This document shows positions 21,387 to 27,832 of a DNA stretch of 27,832 nucleotides, piece by piece (the stretch's first letter is position 1; the number at the start of each line of letters is the position of its first letter). The position numbers and the translations under genes were made by a program. The notes below the pieces were generated by a model. That model worked only from the letters and a program-made list of their open reading frames with translations, was not told where the DNA came from and did no database searches. Source of the DNA: Cochliopodium minus (lineage: Eukaryota > Discosea > Himatismenida > Cochliopodiidae); assembly GCA_024220525.1 (NCBI GenBank), contig JAMYWO010000025.1, positions 208,123 to 235,954 of the forward strand. The letters run 5' to 3'.

Positions 21387-22760
21387 TAATTGAATTTTTT
21401 TTATTATTTTTTGAGTATAAACATCATCATATACAAGAACATGTATCTTCAAAATGAAGAGGATGAATCATCAATTCCATCTTTCCTTTCGTTAAGGTAA
21501 AATTATATTTGATAAAAATAACGAATTTATATATTTTCAGAAAATTATAAATTTTTTCAAAAAAAAAAGCAATATATTTTTATTTTAAGAATAGAACAAA
21601 GGTGAGATAATTATTTTGAATCAAGAAATAATGCCAATTTAAGAATATAAAATTTTTTTACCCATGCTTTATTTTAATTCACTTTGAATCAAAAGTTGAT
21701 GAAAATGTTGCTTAATAATTTGATTTGTTTTATATTTCTCCTTGATTAAATGTTCTTTATCATCTTTTTTCCCTTAGTTTTATTTTTTTTTTTTTTTTTT
21801 TATAAATTTTTTAATTTTTGCGCAAAATTTTTTTTAATATTTCACAATTAATAAAAAATGAATTTAATGGATAAAGAGTGTTCCAAATGAAGAATGCGAT
21901 ACCTAAAAATATATTTTTACTCATTTTCTTCAATTTTTTTCGTTGATTAAAAAAATAAAAAGATATGTATGATAAAATAGAGTGTTATCAATGCAAAGTA
22001 AAATTTTTAGCTGCAAATATATCTAGGTACTACAAAAAGAATTCAATAAATCTAAAGATTTGAATTATTTGAATCAGTAGATTATGGAGATAGAATACTA
22101 TTTAAAAGAAAATCTATGAAGATAATTCCCCTTATGTTATATTTTTGATTTTTTTTTCGAAATTTACAATAGATATATAAAAACAAAATATAAGCAATTC
22201 ATATATCCATTATCAGATCATTTTCTTTCTTTTAAATTCAAAAAAAGACGATGAATGCATAGTACAAATCAAATTTTTTTTTTTTTCATCAAAGAAATAA
22301 TTTTTCCTTTTTTAAAAATGTCATATTTTTCACAAGATAAAAAAAATCAAGCATCGATATATTGAGAGATATAACCTCAAATATACAATTGTTATTTTCA
22401 TTTTGTACATTGGAATCGCATTAGAATGCAAATGATTTCTCATTGTGTTTTCATAGTGGAAGAATTATAAACTCCGATACATGGAATTTCAATTAGATAA
22501 TTTAATAAAAATAATTTGTCATCTTTCAGTGAGATTAAGAATTTTTTGAGAAACTGGGAGTTGACCGAAGTATTCCAAATTGATCTTTTAATAATTTTTC
22601 TCTTTTTCTAAAATTTGATGGAGTAAAAGTGAATTCTGAGGTGAATTAAAATTGATGTAATTAATCATCCAATCCTCTAAAGATTTTAAATTATTAAATC
22701 ATTTTTATTTTTAATGAGGGTGATTAATTTATTTTAGAAAGAAAAAAAAAAAAAACTTGA
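21387..22760. other. Long divergent intergenic region, no gene seen
   Basis: This gap of about 1.4 kb lies between two divergent starts. It has T-runs (21781-21801, 22270-22287) and short AT palindromes, but no frame with a recognisable protein. A 32-codon frame from 21966 contains CYQC, and about 20 codons near 22534-22590 (EIKNFLRNWELTEVFQIDLL) look coding-like. Both are too short to call. Confidence 0.55.
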
Positions 22761-24714
22761 ATGTCATTGATTCCTCTTTTCCTAATTTTTCTTTTGATAC
22801 TTACTGTCAAAACTTCTATCATATTCAATCCATTTGATAATACCACATTTGAAATACATACCTCAAAGTGAGATCAATCAAGTTAAAATTGGGAGTTCAA
22901 TTAATCTTTTTTTAAAAAAAATTTAAGATTTCTTCATACTTCAAAGAAAAGTTGGACTGAATTTAGAGTTCCAATAGTTCCCGGAGGTGAACTAGATTAA
23001 TCTATATATTATAGATAAATTTAATCCCCTTCTAAATGAAATCTCTTTTATTTTAAATAGGAGCAACCTCTAAAGATATGGCAGCTTGCGATAAATTAAA
23101 GACTTCGTACTCAGTGAAGGGATTGGCTGTCATTTTATTGCCCCAACAAGGATGTTCTGTTGAACAACATGCAGAAGTCGGAAAAAATGCAGGAGCATCT
23201 GCTGTATTCATTGTTGGTGGAGAGAGTTCTGATTTTCTTGGTAAAAACTAAATTCAATAAAACATTTTTTTTCTATTCCCGACAGAATAAAATAATTCCC
23301 AACACTTTTTTAAAATATAATATTTCTTTTTTAAATTTATAGCATCAATAAAATTTGATAATAAAAGATATAATCAATCTGTACCTATTTTGATGATGGA
23401 TACAAAGGTAATGAAATAATTTCATTTGATCAAATTATAAAGATTTTCACCTTTATTTTAAAAAAGGGATTTCTCGGAATAATTGCAGAATTAACAAAGA
23501 ATGCAAAAAATAATTCAACCTTACCTGTATATATCACTGTCAAAGAAGATCCAAGTATATGGATTCAAAAGACGGGTGGAGGTGGAATGATATTCTTTCA
23601 AGTCATCACTGAACTTATCATGGTTGTCACCTTGATTTTTGGAATAAGAGGGCAGATATTATTTGCAATGCAACAAGGGATTATACCATCAGCGGGTAAT
23701 ATATTTGTTTTTATTTAAAGTAATTTTGATGATTCATTTTTGAATAGCCCAATTATGCCTTTTATTCTGTAATCTGGCTTTGATTTGTAATATAATATGT
23801 GTATTGGATATTTTCTCGATAAGAAGATGGTATGTTTATGGATTATATATCACCACAAACTTTTTTGGAACAGTCTTTGTGAATATTTCATCCATGTCAC
23901 TTGCTTATTTCTTTCAAGAGTTATTATTACAAAAAAAGATGTCTCATCCTGGATTATCTTATTTTAAAATCCCCTTCATCTTAACAAGTGCGGGTAAATT
24001 TTATACAACACAATCAAAAAAATTCAATTTTCAATTTTTTTATATTAAAAAGCCTTGATAATTATTTACATCGCTTTCTGCATTGTAATTCTGCTTTACC
24101 AATCTGTTTCAGCCACTCAAAAAGCTAAATTTTTCATTCCTGCTTCAATTTACTTTTTTGTGATAGTATTCTTTATGATGGGAGCATACAGTATCATTAC
24201 ATCAATGAAAAGATTCAAAAAGAAGGGTTTAGGAAGAGTAACTATCACTGTATTTTGTTCCATCGTAGGCATGTTTATATTGGCTGTCAGTTTCACTGTT
24301 CTTGGATTTTATTCACCTTTAAATTATGACAGTTTATTTGCTTTTATTATAATTGTTTTCATGTAAGAATTTTTTCATTTTCATTTATTTTTTGTCAAAT
24401 TAAAATTTACTAAAATAATTAGAGCACAAATTATCATCATTGTTCCCCAGGTAAATTTTTTCTTTTAAAATTTTAATAATTTTAATTTTTTTATTTATTT
24501 TTATTTTTAGGTTTTTACTTTCAAACACCCTTCTTTCAGTGAAATAAAGAAACAAACAAAGTCAAGTAATAGTGACAGCGGGAAAAACAATGATTTATCA
24601 AGTGGGTTCAAAAGTAATTCAACAAATAAATAAGTTTTTTTTGGATGAATTTAATTTAATCGAATTATTTCCTTAGAATTTGATGATAAAGAAAGCAATG
24701 CTACAATAAATTAA
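22761..24714 (+). CDS. PA-domain seven-transmembrane protein
   Basis: Exons 22761-22867, 22928-22986, 23061-23240, 23343-23407, 23467-23695, 23748-23993, 24053-24362, 24423-24450 and 24511 onward; about 448 residues. MSLIPLFLIFLLILTVKTS is a signal peptide. Residues about 40-160 are a protease-associated (PA) domain: CDKLKTSYSVKGLAVILLPQ, GCSVEQHAEVGKNAGASAVF, VPILMMDTK. Then come seven hydrophobic helices at about 174-199, 214-236, 241-270, 287-312, 322-346, 358-382 and 391-411, and a Ser/Asn/Lys-rich cytoplasmic tail. The topology suggests a receptor-like surface protein with an extracellular PA domain. The YD and GxGD aspartates of PA-containing signal peptide peptidases are absent. The last exon either runs to TAA at 24633, or splices at 24613 to 24677 and ends at 24714; both are in phase. 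Confidence 0.82.
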
Positions 24715-24840
24715 TTTTTTCCTTCAAAATCGATCTTTTAATTTTGTATTGAAAATAGAACATTAAAAATTAGCGGAAATAATAAAAGAAATTTTGAAAC
24801 AATACTAATTAGTTTTAAATTATTATTGCTTTTGGTTGAC

Positions 24841-24892
24841 AAAAGTCAAGTGATAGTGAGCCGGAAAAACAATGATTTATCAAATATGCTTT
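24841..24892 (+). repeat. Partial duplicate of the PA-7TM last exon
   Basis: About 44 bp here (AAAGTCAAGTGATAGTGA to GGAAAAACAATGATTTATCA) repeat bases near 24560-24603 of the PA-7TM tail exon, with about three differences. No open frame continues around the copy. It lies in the otherwise empty AT-rich gap 24715-25074. Confidence 0.75.
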
Positions 24893-25074
24893 CAATTTAA
24901 GTCTTAATTATTTTTTTTCTTCAAGATTGAATGAATTAACAAAATCATCTTTAAATATATTTATAAATACATCCAAAAGAGATAGAGACAAAATAGGAAA
25001 GAAGAAAAGATAATAAATTTTTTTTGAATGTAATTTTTAAAGTTTTTTGTGAATAAACAAAATGAATAAAAAAA

Positions 25075-26213
<1,139 letters not shown>

Positions 26214-26432
26214 CTAATTAATTCCAATTTTTATTTTTTATTTTTCAATTTTTAATTATTTTTTAATTTTTATTTTTTTTATTTTTTTAATTTTTTTTAT
26301 TATTTTATTTTTTTATTTTTTTATTTTTTTATTTTTTTTATTTTTTTTATTTTTTTTTATTTTTCCAATTTTTATTTTTTATTTTTTATTTTTCATTTTC
26401 TAATTTTTATTTTTTTTATTCGGATAGATGGG
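26214..26432. repeat. Low-complexity T/A tract
   Basis: TTTTTATTTTTTATTTTTC-like units run from about 26225 to 26420 with no coding signal. The tract directly precedes, on the minus strand, the first AFG3-like exon, where the missing upstream exons would be expected. Confidence 0.8.
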
Positions 26433-26525
26433 ATGAACATCATCATGAATGAAAATAGAAATAATGGTATATCTGGTCCAGTGATGAATTTGCCACAANT
26501 GTTAGTGTTTGGAACGGATAATTAA
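26433..26525 (+). other. Possible first exon or coding scrap with an ambiguous base
   Basis: A short open frame starts MNIIMNENRNN and continues to MNLPQ, an ambiguous codon, then LVFGTDN before TAA. The base at 26499 is N, the only ambiguity in the window. It could supply the ATG exon for the rightward gene that follows (in-phase GT sites exist at 26485 and 26504). It could equally be the torn edge of another gene, since LVFGTDN resembles the start of an RCC1-type blade. Neither is shown. Confidence 0.25.
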
Positions 26526-26627
26526 TTTATACAGTAAAAAATCTTTCTTTCCATCAAATGAAAAAGGTTAAATTCAAATATTAGATGAGATTTGAATTAG
26601 ATATTGTTTTTTTTTTTTCAACAAAAG

Positions 26628-27275
26628 AAAATCCAAAAAGATTTCAACAAATTTTACGGGAAAGATAACGTCAAAGAACTTCCAGAAGAAATAAAAGAAC
26701 TTTCGATCCTCCAAACACTCCTAAAAGGAAATCCCATGTGCAACTACAACTTTGCCATCAAAGAATACGAAGACAATGAACAATTTAGCTTGCAATACTT
26801 TAGTTGCAATGAAGTTTCAAAAAACATTTTTCCATTCGCCAAAAGCAACCTTGATTTTTATTTGTGCATTTGGAAGATTGAAGAAGATGAAACAATGATC
26901 ATTAGTTTGAATGAAGATGCAAGGACAGTGTTGATATGCAAGGATATCAACCTTTTGATAGGTTGGCTTTCCAAGCACAAAAAAGTCGATTTGGAGGACG
27001 AAAACATCTATTCTTTCCAATCTTTTGCTGATTTGGACGATTGTGAGATGAACGATGAAAGAATAATTTTCACGGAATGGGTTAAACTAAAAAAATTTCC
27101 GATTCCTAAAGGTAATAACTAATTCTTTCTTAATTCAATCTTTATTTTTTTTTTTATACTCTTAAATTGATTTACTTTTTTTTTCTTAGATGATGATCAT
27201 CCTCAAAATTATCTTTTGGAATCTTTTGATTGTGACACCGAGTTTGATGATTGGATTTCATTAAAAATATCTTGA
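26628..27275 (+). CDS. Unrecognised acidic protein (5' end uncertain)
   Basis: Two clear exons, 26628-27111 and 27190-27275, join in phase (PIPK, then DDDHPQNYLLESFD) and end at TGA, giving about 190 residues. The first exon is open back to a good T-rich acceptor (CAACAAAAG) and has no in-frame ATG near its start, so at least one upstream exon is missing from the model. The sequence is soluble, acidic and mixed alpha/beta in look: DFNKFYGKDNVKELPEEIKE, YLCIWKIEEDETMIISLNED, INLLIGWLSKHKKVDLEDEN, IIFTEWVKLKKFPIPK. I do not recognise a domain; an LPEEIKE start recalls SUKH/SMI1 folds but the rest does not follow. Confidence 0.65.
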
Positions 27276-27410
27276 AGAAGGGAAAAAAAAATTTTTGATC
27301 CTTTGCTGTATCATACCACTCTTTCATCTTGTTCGTGTTTTGAACAAAATTATTTAAATTTAAGATATCCTTTTATTTTAATCAAATTAATATTTATTAA
27401 TTTCATTTAA
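27276..27410. other. Intergenic gap at the 3' end of the acidic-protein gene
   Basis: AT-rich, with no coding seen. It separates the rightward gene's TGA from the leftward coding relic at the right edge. Confidence 0.5.
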
Positions 27411-27825
27411 ATGGATTTTCTTTTATCCTCATCTTCATCATTTCCATGGTAATTGTTTTCCTTGTTATCTTGTTCTTGTGATGTTCCTGTTCTTTGTGAT
27501 GTTCCTTAGGGAAATCTAAAAGAACAGTGGAAGCTTCATTCTGACAGATTCCTCCAAACATAGCAGGAGTAACATAAGGGCAGCACTCAAATTAAGAAGT
27601 CTTGCAATCGTTAGAAATTTGTTGATTAGCAACAATGTAGATTCTATCGTGATTCACTATGAAACCTCTTCTTCTTCTGTGTTGCTTGACATTGTGTCCT
27701 TCTTGATGATGTCCATCGAAATCGTTAACATGAAATTGTTTGTTGTGTTCTTCTCGATGATCTCCAGTTCTCTTATCGCCTCTCGTCTTCTTTTTTGTAA
27801 ATAACTTCGTTTGTTTTGCAATCAT
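27411..27825 (-). pseudogene. Damaged His/Cys-rich coding stretch at the window edge
   Basis: An open frame from ATG at 27825 reads through a His/Arg-rich part (HVNDFDGHHQEGHNVKQ), then GFIVNHDRIYIVANQQISND and CKTS, to TAA at 27592. The same frame goes on past that stop with FECCPYVTPAMFGGICQ and STVLLDFPKEHH, which looks coding and Cys-rich like a secreted protein. Further on, a different frame (QDNKENNYHGNDEDEDKRKS, ending TAA) has the more natural composition. So the stretch seems to carry one nonsense codon and one frame change, through decay or low-quality consensus. NDCKT also appears in another frame near 27815, hinting at an internal repeat. No known family. Confidence 0.4.
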
Positions 27826-27832
27826 TTATGAT

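Noticed and set aside
21966-22064. A 32-codon frame with a CYQC motif in the long intergenic region
   Set aside because: Too short, no second Cys pair, no splice partner seen; chance is the simplest reading.
22534-22590. About 20 coding-like codons near the middle of the long gap
   Set aside because: No start, no continuing exon, and no family match.
27592-27594. TAA as a sense codon (ciliate-like code)
   Set aside because: All other genes in the window end cleanly at TAA or TGA with no internal in-frame stops, so the standard code fits better than reassignment.

Overview
The window is nuclear DNA from a very AT-rich, intron-rich unicellular eukaryote. Nearly every gene is split by short AT-rich introns. 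Most are 52-215 nt and GT-AG, with one GC-AG case. Exon phases agree at almost every junction I rebuilt, and the rebuilt proteins match known families, so most models were spliced by hand from the sequence. Stops are TAA or TGA and the standard code fits. The mix of RasGAP, RGS/DEP, C2, ankyrin, Sel1 and WD40 proteins with augmin, PROPPIN and m-AAA protease genes suggests a free-living amoeboid or flagellate protist. The style recalls Anaeramoeba or amoebozoan genomes, but I cannot assign a species.

Layout, left to right: an RGS-like plus DEP signalling protein (-, 206-2002); a WIPI/Atg18 PROPPIN (-, 2062-4050); a gap holding a decayed helicase fragment; a RasGAP (+, 4801-6201); a hexanucleotide repeat; a C2 protein ending in a CLU domain (-, 6425-9503); a WD40 protein with a long charged N-terminal region of tandem repeats (-, 9743-13148); the augmin subunit HAUS3 (-, 13344-15801); an intronless ankyrin-repeat protein (+, 15974-17536); TFIIE-beta (-, 17570-18555); a ten-exon Sel1-repeat protein (-, 18857-21386); a gap of about 1.4 kb with no gene seen; a PA-domain seven-helix membrane protein (+, 22761-24714); the 3' end of an AFG3-like m-AAA protease (-, 25075-26213) whose upstream exons are absent; an unrecognised acidic protein (+, 26628-27275); and at the right edge a damaged His/Cys-rich coding stretch (-).

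These genes do not form one pathway. They are ordinary host genes for signalling (RGS-DEP, RasGAP, C2-CLU, PA-7TM), autophagy (WIPI), spindle assembly (HAUS3), transcription initiation (TFIIE-beta) and mitochondrial quality control (AFG3-like). The most unusual items are the PA-7TM protein, the C2-CLU architecture, the RGS-before-DEP protein, the F-box-like tails shared by the neighbouring ankyrin and Sel1 genes, and the truncated AFG3 locus next to an ambiguous base and long low-complexity tracts, which may mark an assembly join.
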